From contig JBANDB010000008.1 of NCBI GenBank assembly GCA_037576215.1, positions 1,302,001 to 1,366,000 on the forward strand: DNA of 64,000 nucleotides, in the 5' to 3' direction. Positions 1 through 11,060 of the stretch are shown piece after piece. This DNA is from Armillaria gallica (taxonomy: Eukaryota; Basidiomycota; Agaricomycetes; Agaricales; Physalacriaceae). The stretch's first letter is position 1. Each line of letters starts with the position of its first letter. Made by a program: the position numbers and the translations under genes. The notes under the pieces were generated by a model. That model was not told the DNA's origin and searched no databases. It saw only the letters and a program-made list of their open reading frames with translations.

Positions 1-1317
1 AATTTTCTTTATTTGCAGCACAGAATACTTTTGGGGGAATCTCCATGAAGTTTGACAATTCTTCACAATACAGGGTGATATGCTTCGTGCATCCAGAGTC
101 GTAAACTTTGGTATAACCCTTATCAGCATCAGCTTTACTGTTGCTGATACTGAATGCCTCTTCAGACGCTGCAGCGTCAAGAACCTCCTTATCATCCATG
201 GTCCTCGCACCAACCGAGTCTGAGTCAACACCAGCCAATGAATCTACATCGCTGCCACTGGCCCCAGATAGCTTCTCAGTATCCCAGCCACAGCCCCAAG
301 GACTGTCAGAGTCCTCGTCGACATCTGAAAACCAATCACCTTCTCCTTCATCCCCTCAGAGTCGCCAAATGCAGACTCGTCATCTTCTGAGTCACTGACC
401 GCCTCAAGGTCAGGCATACCATCCTCAGACTTGGATGTATCCTCGGCCCAGAACGCAACGTCACTGTCAGAGTCGGCAGTGGCATTCGCAGATTCAATTC
501 AATTCTGCTTTGGGCACTTATTTCTGAAGTGACCTGTTTCTCCACAGCCCTAGCAAGCACCGCGAGGCTTCTTTGTACATTCCTTTCCCTTCCCTTTCGA
601 CTCAGATCCTGATGCTACCATAGCAACATCTTGATCTTCCGACTTTGTACCCTTTGCCTTCAAGCGGCGGGCATGCTCACGTCGTTTCCTGTTGAACTCC
701 TCAACGATGGCATCGATGAGAATGTCGGGGTCGAGGGTATGTGTACGGTTGTATAGTTTGGCTGATGCAAGCTGATTTGCAGCAAAGTTTGAGAGATAGC
801 CAGGAAGGGAGGAGATGATAGTAGACCGGTAATCTTGCTCACTGATAAGCACACCGTACATCACTAACTCTTCATGCTTCGTCCTCAGGCTATCCAAGAA
901 CACTCTCACGTCACCATGCTCTTCGCACTTCATGTCCATGAACAGGTTACGAAGATCCGTCTGTGTGTATGCTCCCTTGTTCATGTACTCATCAACAATG
1001 GCTTCCCAGTGTTCCTGCACCATAGGTTTGGAGTGGATATGCATCAACGTCGAGTCGGGGATCTTCTGCATCAGAAGAGACCTCACTGAGTGTTCATCCT
1101 TCTGCCAAGCCTCGATAGCGGTCAGCTCTGCCTGAGTAGGGGGCGATGACACAGCCAGACAAGGTGTGGTACCGCTGAAATGTCCCCAGAAACCCTTGGG
1201 CTCCACAGCGTTGTGAAAGCGGATCGAGAACACAGCCCAGTTGAGTCCAGAAGCATTGAGCTTGGGCACGGACCCAGGGAGGGAGTCGGTGAGAGACGTG
1301 GTAACAGATGAAGCCAT
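1..1317 (-). pseudogene. Copia Gag-protease polyprotein, interrupted by stops
   Basis: The Gag frame starts at the ATG at 1317 and runs 256 codons to a TAG at 550-552. It carries the helical region of Copia Gag proteins, followed by a basic linker. The TAG falls inside the CCHC zinc knuckle, exactly where Copia knuckles usually have tryptophan (C-W-x-C), so a TGG to TAG change is likely. The frame continues past it through GETGHFRNKC, meets another stop, then an acidic spacer, and then the retroviral-type protease motif DSGCTKHIT near the left edge. Gag would package element RNA and the protease would cut the polyprotein. The copy is not expected to make full-length product. Confidence 0.88.
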
Positions 1318-1394
1318 GATGGAAAAATGGGAGATGAGACAACAAGTAGGGGATCTAGCAGCAAGTTGACAGAGTGCGCAGGGCCGCAATAACC

Positions 1395-1695
1395 TGTAAG
1401 AATACATGCAATGCTAACTAGGAGTAAGTACAGTGCTCAATGACAGATATACAAAAAGAGCTCACCTCAGCCTTCTCTGTCCATGTAGGAGCAAAAGCTG
1501 AGGTGTGAAGTAAAAGGTACGCAGTATATAAAGTACTCTAAAGTCTGAGGAAGCGAGGTAGGTAAGCAAAGAGTAATAAACGGGAATTAAAACAGGGAGA
1601 CACAGAATGCAGTCCAAGAAGTGGATCGTTGCAGCGATGAGCAAGAAGACGGGGTTGACAGTTGCGAGGTGCTCCCAAGGGCTTGGAACGCAACA
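1395..1695 (-). repeat. 5' LTR of the Copia element
   Basis: The stretch begins TGTAAGAATAC and ends CGCAACA on the plus strand, so it has the TG...CA ends of an LTR. It sits directly upstream of the Gag start in element orientation. The bases just inside it (1381-1394) occupy the primer-binding-site position; which tRNA would match was not determined. The boundaries rest on the TG/CA ends and position only, because the second LTR is outside the window. Confidence 0.7.
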
Positions 1696-2951
1696 CCATA
1701 AGACCCCTCAAAATGCCTATATATGGTAGGTGAGGTTTCGTGTTTAAGGTTGCTACCCCTCCCCCCCTCCTCTCCTACCCTATATCTGGGAATTTATTTC
1801 CAACCCCCTTTTGGGTACCCCCTTGTATGGTCATCATCCAACACCCTCATACCAGTGTCTCTAAGCCCCTGCTCTCAACACCGAGACAAGTTGCAATGCA
1901 AGTACATTCATTATATTCTTCACTATCCATTCAAGCTCACCCATACTACAGACCTCACCAGGCCGAGGCAAGGGTGCTTGGGAAATAACATTTTACACAT
2001 AAGGTCAAAATATTTACTTCAGGTCGGTGAGTTGGAACCAACCACCCACGTGACCCTAGTATGCCTATTTATAGGGCTGTTTTATGACATCATATCTCTA
2101 CTTTTGGGTTATACTCCGCCATATCTGCTGGCACATCTTTTCCACTGTCTTGTTTTGTTACTTTCCTGGTGATATCTCACCATAGTCATTGAGTAGACTC
2201 CTGTTCTATGAAAAGGATAGTTCAAAATTTATTTTATTAAGTTCTAAGAGCACCCAAAGGTTCTCCCTCAGAAATGTTTTTCAGCCTCTCCGGAGCCAAC
2301 CAACCACCCTACCGGATGTGCCGGGCTGACATTCCGGAGCACCCTTGGGCCGAGGAGGTGTTTCTGCAACAACCCCGACTGCAGCTGGCATAATATCTAT
2401 TCCCTTATTTTTGTGATTGATACGATAGCACTGTCCGATTCTTTATCCGACCCCTCCACCGTCACAAATACCGACCTGCTACCATATTTGAATCGGCCCG
2501 TGGTTCCTGAACCTATCAGAAACAACCATCTTATCTCTTGTTCGGTCCGGGATATAATCAGCATTGAGGTGGGAACAAGCGCCCTATTTTAGAAGCCGCC
2601 CACACCCGCCTGTTCATCGCCGAACATGGCCGCTTTGCGAGCCCTGGGACATGAATGGGTTTTATTAATAAAAACAACACCTCTCGTGCCAGGGCTTTAT
2701 TAATGATTTGGGCCTTATGGCCTGTCGAATGATGGTTAGTAGTAGTTACTTGAGATCTTCATGCCATACTGCTTACCCAGCTGACACTGGCTGCAACGAT
2801 GGTAAATGACCGGCACTAGGATAGATAAAACAGTACAATGAATCCTGAATTTAAGGAACGTACACAAGCAACCTGCATGAGAAGATCAAAGCAGATACAA
2901 TTAAAGTCTCATATCATATGTATAAAATCCACACGGAACGGAACGATCCAC
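1696..2951. other. Gene-poor stretch, probably repeat-derived
   Basis: No supported gene was found. A 149-codon open frame at 1723-2172 (plus) has low-complexity composition and no recognisable domain. The sequence has Pro/Ser-rich and T-rich tracts and a short palindrome around 2659-2676 (GGTTTTATTAATAAAAAC). Its place beside the Copia LTR suggests older repeat debris, but no second repeat copy in the window proves this. Confidence 0.4.
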
Positions 2952-4360
2952 TCAAACTGAGGAGATGTCTGTTCTTTGACCAGATCTAGGGCCAAGGCAA
3001 AACCATACTCGTATAAGGTCCTAAAGAAACGGATTAGCTACTCTTGAATATGTAGAAATCGACGGACTCCTATATTCTCACCATTCGAGTTCCGAATAAT
3101 AGAAAAACGCATATCGGCACTACGATTATTGCATAATTAGATCATGCCGTGGAAGGAGGAGCGATCGTGTAACGTACTGACTGTTAAGCATAAGGTTCCA
3201 GGCTGGAAAGTTATGCTGTGAGGGCTGTACAAAGGACGTTGTTGCCAATCTGCACCATGGCACATGAACCTGTCGAATAGGCAACAATCTGATGAGAACT
3301 GAGCTTACATGATTCCCAATATTGTCAGTGCCGTCATTAGCGCATTTCGTCGTATGAACGCCGACAGTGAGAATGGCGAAGAATTCTCCGAAAGGAGTAC
3401 GCCTGTCTTTCGCTTATGGTTAAAAGAATCACATTGTTCCACACTGAAAGCAATGGTCAGTCAGATACGAAGTAAAAGAAAGGCCCGCTCCATACCAGAG
3501 AATATGACAATGAGAATTTCTACTAGCAACGTCACGGTGGCGCTGACGACGAAACTGCAGATAGAATGGATGAGCCAAGGAAAAGAATTCGGATGTGCAC
3601 TGGAGCCTACGGTTGGGCCAATCCAATTTCCTCCGCCACCTTCATATGACAGAACATGAGAGAATCGTCGCGCTCCACTAGTCTTGGGTGTTCAATTCCG
3701 ATCTAGAAATTATTAGCTTAGACCGGCAGGAAAACGACATTAGTGCTTACGACGAGGACCCAGGTGAAGACGATCAGGTATATCAAAGGTGGGAACGACA
3801 CTAGCTGAAAAATTTCCAGATATGAGCACGAAGAAAGATTAAGCATCAGAATACTGACCCCCCATGTCCACTTTTCACTCATTGGTCCAGTTCGGTTTGT
3901 TGCAGCTTTTAACTTGACAAACAACTAGAAATGATATCAGATGGCATTGAAGGTGATCAGTCGCGAAGGAATCCGATAACTACACACCTCAAATGTTAGC
4001 GCAAGTGCGGCACTGGTGACACTAGAAAAGTCATCAACCCCAAATAAAGCAAGACCGAAGGACGACGTGCACGCACAATGGATTGGACGAGTAAATAGTG
4101 GCTGCTTGGAATATACAAAGGCCGACCGGTGGACCATTGCCAGTCTGTTGACCGATAACGATGAGATACGAGGCACACCAGGCTATAATGCTGCCCATGA
4201 ACATAAACCACGTTTTGGAGCGGTTGACGGTAGAAGAAAATATAGCCGTCAAGAAGACGAGCGCCAGAAGCAAAAAAAGTAGTCCCTGTAGAATATCAAA
4301 GAGGGTGACATAGAAGGAGTCGGCCAAGAAACTGCTGTCAGTTCCCTGTACTGCTACCAT
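2952..4360 (-). pseudogene. Multi-pass membrane protein copy A, frameshifted
   Basis: First of three paralogues in the window (others at 6531-7928 and 36794-38263). Exon 1 starts at the ATG at 4360 and encodes two membrane segments, with shared motifs VTLFDILQG and KTWFMFMGS and a loop ending IYSSNPL. Later exons carry a KLKAATNRTGPMS motif, another membrane segment, an ERD...MFCHMK motif, further hydrophobic segments and a C-terminal DLIRVWFCL motif ending at the TGA at 2952-2954. Six or seven membrane spans are expected, GPCR-like in layout, but no known function can be assigned. Compared with both paralogues, one base is missing near 3410-3420 in the exon after the sixth span, which throws the frame into stops. 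It is therefore probably a pseudogene. Confidence 0.7.
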
Positions 4361-5169
4361 TGCAGTTGAGAAACGAGGGAAGTGGACGGCAGGCTGTTCC
4401 ACGAAAGAAACTTAGGAAGAATACAGTTTTAAGAACATCTTCAATTTCGTGAAGAGATCATGATGTTGCTGCCTCCCACGGGAAGAACTCGACTCGTACC
4501 TAGAATCATCTAATGATCACGAGCGTGGACTCATAAACGCATGCGATTATCATCAACCGTTGACCTATTCATGGAAGGGATTCTCCAGAGACCATGTCAC
4601 TCTTCTCCAACGACCAGAGCCTTGCTGACAGTGACCGCTGGTATACCCGGGGGCGTTCCTGTGGGTTTAACCTTCAGAAGCTGCGCGGTTCCGAACATCG
4701 AGTACATTGGCGCTGTGAATGTATTCAGATTATGCAGCAACGATCGAGGCGAGCCAGTGAACCCTCCGGTAGAGAATCGTCCTGAGGTGACATCACGAAC
4801 TGAACCATCAGATCGAAGATTTGCGGGGATGGTTTCAAATTCAACACAAACGCGGCTCGGAGAACCACGGCCTTGGATTTGCCCCGTCCGGCGCAAGTAC
4901 CTGAACTTGCGGTACCGTGACGGTGCCGTGCTACATGTAGATGAAGAGATGAGCTTCCAGAGAACATCAATGGCTGCAAATTCATCACGATGGAACAGGG
5001 CCAACAGCTGCGGGAAGTTTTTCTTCTATCTATTTTTTGGCCAATTCGCAGGTCCTGCCTACGGCTGGCAACCATCAAGCTTCAAGCTTCAAGACCGACA
5101 GAGTCTCGTCTTCAGGCCCACATGGAATTTTCTGGTGAGCGTGGGCGACTGCCCAGTCGCTGCGATGCT
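4361..5169. other. Unassigned open frames between membrane gene A and the CFAS relic
   Basis: Overlapping frames are open on both strands here. The plus frame has 256 codons from an ATG at 4541 to 5311; the minus frame has about 135 codons between 5004 and 4597. Neither matches a family I recognise. The plus frame runs into the CFAS relic, where it is out of frame with the real protein, which makes it unlikely to be a gene as read. The minus frame (rich in Thr, Ser and Pro) could be an exon of something lost. Confidence 0.25.
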
Positions 5170-6170
5170 TATTGTCTCCACGGATTCTGCTCTGGGATTC
5201 GTCGTTTACCGCACTTTCCCTTCCGTCCTCTGCTGTTATCCAAAAACAATGATTCTGGTCTGTGGTCGGATGTGTTTCTTATCAGCCTTGACAGTGACTG
5301 CTCCTCGCTAGCCTAGTCAGCTATACTTGCAGTCCTCGACAAGGAGGTTAGAGACGCATAGGAATTGTAGACTGGAACGGGACTGGAATGAAAATAGGTA
5401 TAGTCGACCAGGCTTCTCCAGACAGATAAGGACTGCGCTTCGTTCACGACGAACGTTTCGAGGCTGGGTATACTCGTTCATACCAGATCTACATCGACAA
5501 TTATCCTCATCTGAGCACAGTATGGTCCTTGACCTACAAGCTTAAATCCATTCTAGACGTCGTCATCCATCGTTTCTTAAGTCATGGCTTTCGTCAATCG
5601 ATTTTCAATGTATGCCATCTTCCCGTGTCGTCAGCATGAACTAATTTCCCATATCCAGGTCGCAGGCTACGATGCCTCAAATGAGCTCTACAAGGTGAAC
5701 ACAACCGTTCTCGCATACTTAAAGTTCCTCTATTCACTCAAAGGCAGGCGTTTCTCAGTCAGGAGATGCAATACTCGTGTCCTATCTGGGGAGACGAAGA
5801 AGGCGGCGTTCGCGGTGATCTGACCGAACGAAGAACGTACGGAGATCTCGAACGCGCCCAGGAACGCAAGATCGGTCACATCCTACAAAAAAGGCGAGGC
5901 TTCGGCCTGGACACCGTCTGTTGGAGATAGGGAGTGGATGGGGAAGTCTTGCTATCGCGGTAAGGCTCCCTTTCTATCTGGTAGCCAACCTGCCGGCTCA
6001 CTCTGTTGTATCTTCTAGGCAGCAGAGATGGGATGCACTGTCGACTCCCTGACGCTGTCGGTCGAGCAAAAGACTCTGGCAGAAGAGCGGATCAGAAAAG
6101 CAGGATTCGAGTTCCAGATTAGGATACACCTGATGGATTACAGAAACATGCTTCCAAGCGCCCGAGTTCA
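5170..6170 (+). pseudogene. CFAS relic, copy 1 of the tandem module
   Basis: The DNA can be followed exon by exon along the better copy at 9105-11060. Recognisable parts are the N-terminal stretch (about 5190-5260), the middle exon encoding IDNYPHL and FLSHGFRQS (5480-5610), the VAGYDASNELYK exon, the exon with QEMQYSCPIW, the SAM-binding LLEIGSGWG stretch and the EMGCTVDSLTL exon. The exon with SEAYMNG is missing, an extra A in an A-run near 5887 shifts the frame just before the SAM motif, and homology stops soon after HLMDYRNM (about 6155). The catalytic C-terminal half is absent, so no enzyme can be made. Confidence 0.82.
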
Positions 6171-6530
6171 TCATGTCTCTCCGAGTCTTGTCCTAACTAC
6201 CAGGTATATCCGTTTGGTTTCGTGATGATACAACCACATCTGCCAAGCTTGTGTTAGGCATGCCGTATGGTACTTCTTTCGAAGCTCGAAATACCTCCCA
6301 ACGACTCGGAGAATCCGCGAGCACCGATCTTTCGGACGTTGACATGACCGCCTGAACCGTATAAACTATGTTTCTATCAGCTGGAAGTACGATACAAATA
6401 AGTATAACACTGAAATGTACACATCGTTACAGACACAAAACAGTTGCAGCACGAAGGTCCAGCCGGATGCAGCGCCCCTTCCGACTCAAAATCAAACCAG
6501 TTTAAGGTTGAAGAATGTTAGAGGAGCCGC
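6171..6530. other. Spacer between the two membrane/CFAS modules
   Basis: About 360 bases follow the point where the CFAS relic breaks off and precede the 3' end of membrane gene B. No coding signal or repeat was recognised. The junction of the tandem duplication should lie here. Confidence 0.4.
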
Positions 6531-7928
6531 TTAAACAGAGGAAATTTCTGTTCTATGACCAGATGGAGTACCCAGGCAAAACCAAACTCGAAGAAGATCC
6601 TGAAGATGTGATTATGAGCATTCTCTGAACATAAAAAAGTTCTAACCATTCGAGTTCCAAATAGTAGAAAGACGCAGGTTGGCACTAACATAGACACTCA
6701 GTTTCTCTGACCTTGCGTACGTTGAACATGAGTTGACATACTCGCCGTCAATCCTAAATTCCATGCTGGGAAGTTGGGGTCTGAGGTCTCCACAAAGGAC
6801 GTTATCGCAAATCTATTTGGACCGGACTTGTTAATGGAAGAGCAAGGGCCTTGAACCTGGTGAACGCTGAACGTACACAATTCCCGCCACCGTGAGTGCT
6901 GTCATGAGCGCATTTCTTCGAATGAATGCCGACATATCAAATGGTGATGAATTCTCCGAAAGAAACTCTCCCGTCTTTCTCTTGTGGTTAAAGAGAATTA
7001 TATTTGTCCACACTACAGCGACGTTCAGTGAGGTGACAAATACTGGGGTAAAATCCTACCAGAAAATACAACGACGAGAATTTCTGCGAGTAGCGTCACT
7101 GTAGCACTTATGACGAAGCTATATTCCAAGGTTGGATTAAGTGACAATTATGTTTAAACTAAGATCAGAGACCCACGGTTGAGCCAGGCCAATTTGTTCA
7201 GACACTTTCATGTGGCAAAACATATTTGTATTGTCGCGTTCTACCAGATTTGGATGCGAGATTCCAACCTGGTAAAAATCAGAATACGTTGGGAGAATAT
7301 CGGTTTAACTTACGGCGATAACCCATATGAATACTACCACATAAACGAAGAGAGGGAATATTACAAGCTGCGAGATCTTCGACATTAAACCACAAAGAAT
7401 TGAAATGGATGAGGACTGACACCCCACGACCACTTTACACTCATCGGCCCTGTCCGGTTAAGGGCAGCTTTCAACTTGATGAACAACTGAAATACAAGGA
7501 AATGCCAGCATAAGTTGAGCAGACAAAATGAAAAGGCTCCGAAGACAGACCTCGAAAACCAGTGTGAATGCAGCGCTAGTGACACTGTTAGGCAAACGAA
7601 TCTGTTACAAAAAAGGCCAACAGAAGGACGATCCATGGACGCACAATGGATTGGACGAATAAATCCCTGCTGATTGAAATGCACAAAGGGCGACGGGCGG
7701 AGGGCGGCCAATTTGCTGGCCGATAAGAATGAGATATGATGCGCACCACTCTACAACGCTCCCCATGAAGATAAACCAAGTTTTGGACCGCTTGACGGTA
7801 GGAGAAAAGAGGGCTGTCAAGAAGACGAGTAGTAAAAGAGAAAACATCAGTCCTTGTAGAATGTCGAAAAGAGTGATGTAGAAGGAATCTGCCAGGAAAT
7901 TGGTGCCAATATCCTGTACTGTGGCCAT
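6531..7928 (-). CDS. Multi-pass membrane protein copy B (agaricomycete family, GPCR-like layout)
   Basis: The ATG at 7928 opens an exon with two membrane segments (ITLFDILQG..., then KTWFIFMGS...) ending IYSSNPL at a GTGCGT donor. Small exons follow with VTSAAFTLVFE and LFIKLKAALNRTGPMS, a span reading LVIFPLFVYVVVFIWV, an exon with ERDNTNMFCHMK, another span, an exon with RRNALMTALTVAGI and a final exon ending in GTPSGHRTEISSV with TAA at 6531-6533. All joins have GT-AG introns of normal size and I found no stop or frameshift. Six or seven spans are expected, so it is probably a surface or endomembrane protein of unknown ligand. Its neighbour downstream is the full-length CFAS. Exact exon ends are approximate. 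Confidence 0.72.
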
Positions 7929-9104
7929 TGCAGTCGAGAGATGACAGGGAAGGGGGGAAATCGCACGTCGTTTCCAGAAGGAAACTACGTATAAGTACCT
8001 CTGCGATGAGTGTCGTGGTTACTACCATGATGATCATGATATGCCTCCCATCTTTGGTTCCCCCCTTCTCTCGCCTGCGAAGGGGGCCCGTTCGCGCGCA
8101 GGCAGCTACAATTCCCCAGACCTTCCACTCATGCAATGATTAGCACTGAATCATGCCAGCCTGGGTTTCAAGTTCGTGAAAGTACGACGAAAATAAAAAG
8201 GCGAATGGTTCTACGGCTGCTGAGGTGATAAGGGGGAGTACCGGGAGCGGTACAGCGCTTTCGGAAATCCTTGTCCGAACCTCAGGATTGAAGGATATTT
8301 TATTTTAGCCCATTCGAAGCCTAAATAGTCGAAATGTATCATCAACACTCTAAATTTCTTGGGGTTTTGAGGCAATATTTCCCAAATATGGCGATGCTAT
8401 TTAAGGTTTTCTTACTTACTTCGAGACTCAAATATACATCTATATGAATTTTAGTTCCATTATCGAGACCACATGCAGCCGTTGACAGTCAACTTGAAGG
8501 GACATCCAGCCAATTTACAGTGGTCAAAAATTGTACATAAACAGAAGGCACGAAATATGTCTCAGATTTTTCTACCTCACTGACGACGTTTCGCGAAGCA
8601 TGCAGCTTGGTGGAGGGTCCTGCATTACTCGGCATGCCAGTTTGGGAATATTAATATTCTCATTTTATTTCGATCCGATCACATTTCAATACGTTACAAG
8701 GTTTTCTAAAACCGCTGTAATGAAGCATCAGTGCTGCAGTGTCGCAACAAGCTTTGAAGTTCGCCTTGTTCGCCACCGTGTGCTACAATCAGTAATCAAG
8801 CTTATATAACGCCCGCCCGAGCTGAACTCCTGTTGCGGTCCTGTAACAACAATTAAATACGAAAAAATGATGCTGCATTCTCCGGCAACGGTCGGCACAC
8901 ACAACATGATTGCCGCAGAACAAGTTGATGGGCGAACAGCCAATGGCAGAGTCGTTCGTTTTTCTGTTCTCATCTGGATCCTGTCATCGGTTATTCTAGT
9001 AGCCTCCTAGACGCCCTGACGTGTCCTGGTTAACCCAGGGTCCCCCTTCGTTTGGCAGTCTGACGACGTGTACAGCTTGCCAGTAGCTGGCTTTGTGGTA
9101 TACA
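7929..9104. other. Intergenic region between membrane gene B and CFAS (divergent)
   Basis: Nearly 1.2 kb without a supported gene. It contains the head-to-head 5' regions of the minus-strand membrane gene and the plus-strand CFAS, so promoters of both should lie here. Short open frames (for example 8531-8809) look random. No clear TATA box near the CFAS start was noted. Confidence 0.4.
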
Positions 9105-11060
9105 ATGTCGTCGTATGCAGCCCTTCCCATGCCATCTTTTTCCGTTATTCGGAAAGGATGGTTCTGGTCGACTTTCGTCGCGTACGGTATGTTGCTTGGA
9201 CGCTGATTTTTGCAGATATGCCTTACGCTAAGCGCTCTGCTCAACAGCTAGGTCGACCATCATGGCAGTTCTCGACAAAGGCGTCCAGGAGGGGCTGATA
9301 GAAATTGTTGACTGCGATGGGACTTCCAGGAAATTCAGTGCAGACAGCCAGACCCAGACCCAGACTTCTCGGTCCCCTCGTCATGGCTTACTCACGGTCC
9401 ACGACGAAACGTTTTGGGTTCGCGTATATTGCTCCTATGATGTTGGATGTTTGTATCTCACTTTCTGCACGCCTATTACGCGTCCTTACTATATGTCATA
9501 GTTTCTGAAGCCTACATGAACGGCGAAATAAGCTCGCCTTCCATGAAGGACGTTTTGAATGTGAGTTTACGCATATTTTCTAGAGAATGTTACAGCTCAA
9601 CCTTTCAGATTTATGTCGACAACTATTCTAATATGAGCGGAGTCTGGTCCTTGAGCTACAATATGAAACTCGTTCTGGACGTCATCGTACATCGTTTTCT
9701 AAGTCATGGGTACCGCCAATCCATACTCAATGTACGAACATTTCCTCCGTTGCAAACACAAACTAAGGACATTTCTCTAGGTCGCAGGATACGATGCCTC
9801 GAATGAGCTATACAAGGTGAAAACAACTGTTTTCTCGAGTTTTCTGTATTAAGCGATCGCTAGGCATTCCTCAGTCAAGAAATGCAATATTCTTGTCCTA
9901 TCTGGGAAGACAAAGAAGGCGGCGTGCGTGGTGATCTTACCGGTCAAAGAACTTACGGTGACCTTGAGCGAGCGCAAGAGCGCAAGATTGACTACGTCCT
10001 TCAAAAAGCGAGACTTCGCCCTGGGCACCGTCTGTTGGAAATAGGTAGTGGATGGGGAAGTCTTGCTATTGCGGTACGAATCATTACTTGAGGGATCATA
10101 CTGAGTGTTCATTTTTCTTTTAAAGGCGGCGAAGATGGGATGTACGGTGGATTCCTTGACGCTATCGTTAGAACAAAAGACATTGGCCGAGGAGCGCGTG
10201 AGGAAGGCGGGATTTGAGTCCCAGATTCGAATACATTTAATGGACTACAGGAAGATGCCTCCTGATTTTGAAAAAGTCTTCGATGCATGCATTGCTTTAG
10301 AGATGATCGAGGTTCGTCCCCTTCAATCAGCGTTCCATGCTCTGACGTTTGTACGTCAGGCTGTTGGAGTAGAATATATGCCGACCTTTATAAAGACAGT
10401 TGACTGGGCATTGAAGGATCGCGATGCTGCTGTCGTTCTTTCTGCTACGTGCTATCCCGATGCCACGTTCACCTCATACCAGTACGAATGCTTCTTTAGC
10501 CGAGTTGCGCGTCGTTCTTTGTTCATTTCGCTTTACCAGAGGCGACGATTTCATCCGCAAATACCATTGGCCCCACACCATACCCCCAGTGCCACTTGGC
10601 TTGCCCACCAGTTTCATACAGTTCATCGAGGTCGCTTTTCTCTTGATAGCTGCGAGGATTACGCTCCGCGTAAGTCATGACATCCCCGTGATATATATTT
10701 GACGTCTATCATAGATTATTGCCGGTGTCTGCGTGAATGGGCAAGGTAGGAACCATTTTATTCACGCCTTTTTTCATTGTAGTCATTCCTTGCTAGGCGC
10801 CTTGAAGAAAATTGGACACCAGATCTTATCCATTCCCTCCAAAAACGATACCCAGAATTTCTGGATGCACACTCTTTGAATGTCTACAAGCGCAGATGGC
10901 TTTACATGTTCGTCTACATGGAAGTGGCTTATTCACGCGTCTGGCTTACACTTCATTATTGGACTTTCGTACGACCTGTGAGTCGTTATATCATGCATCT
11001 GACATATCATAACACTTCTCACAATTATTTCAGGGATATTCTGCGATAGAATGCAGTTGA
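9105..11060 (+). CDS. Cyclopropane-fatty-acyl-phospholipid synthase family SAM methyltransferase, one apparent frameshift
   Basis: These enzymes add a methylene group from S-adenosylmethionine across a double bond of membrane phospholipid acyl chains. The chosen ATG (9105) joins, over a 61 bp intron, to an exon with VLDKGVQEGLIEIVD. Then come TFWVRVY, SEAYMNGE, AGYDASNELYK, QEMQYSCPIW, the SAM motif LLEIGSGWGSLAI, SLEQKTLAEER, ALEMIEAVGVEYMPTF, DDFIRKYHWP, RGRFSLDSCEDYAP, REWARRLEENWTPD and a C-terminal MEVAYSRVWL exon ending at TGA 11058-11060. I count twelve exons. In the exon with KYHWP, a run of five C (10583-10587) needs a sixth to keep the conserved frame, so there is either a one-base deletion or a sequencing error. 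Everything else appears intact. Confidence 0.82.

Larger units (their letters stand above)
1..1695 (-). mobile_element. Ty1/Copia LTR retrotransposon, 5' part, cut by window edge
   Basis: Read on the minus strand the order is a 301 bp LTR, a leader, a Gag frame with a zinc knuckle, then the aspartic protease motif DSGCTKH at about 60-110. This is the normal start of a Copia polyprotein. Integrase, reverse transcriptase, RNase H and the 3' LTR must lie left of base 1. Five bases next to the LTR (1696-1700, CCATA) would be one half of the target duplication; the partner is off-window. The element is decayed: the zinc knuckle has an in-frame TAG, and a second stop follows shortly after it. It is probably immobile unless helped in trans. 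Confidence 0.9.

Noticed and set aside
1723..2172. 149-codon open frame next to the Copia LTR
   Set aside because: Low-complexity, no domain, overlapping frames are also open; more likely repeat-derived non-coding DNA.
4541..5311. 256-codon plus-strand frame
   Set aside because: Its second half runs through the CFAS relic in the wrong frame, so the length is coincidental; kept only as an unassigned open stretch.
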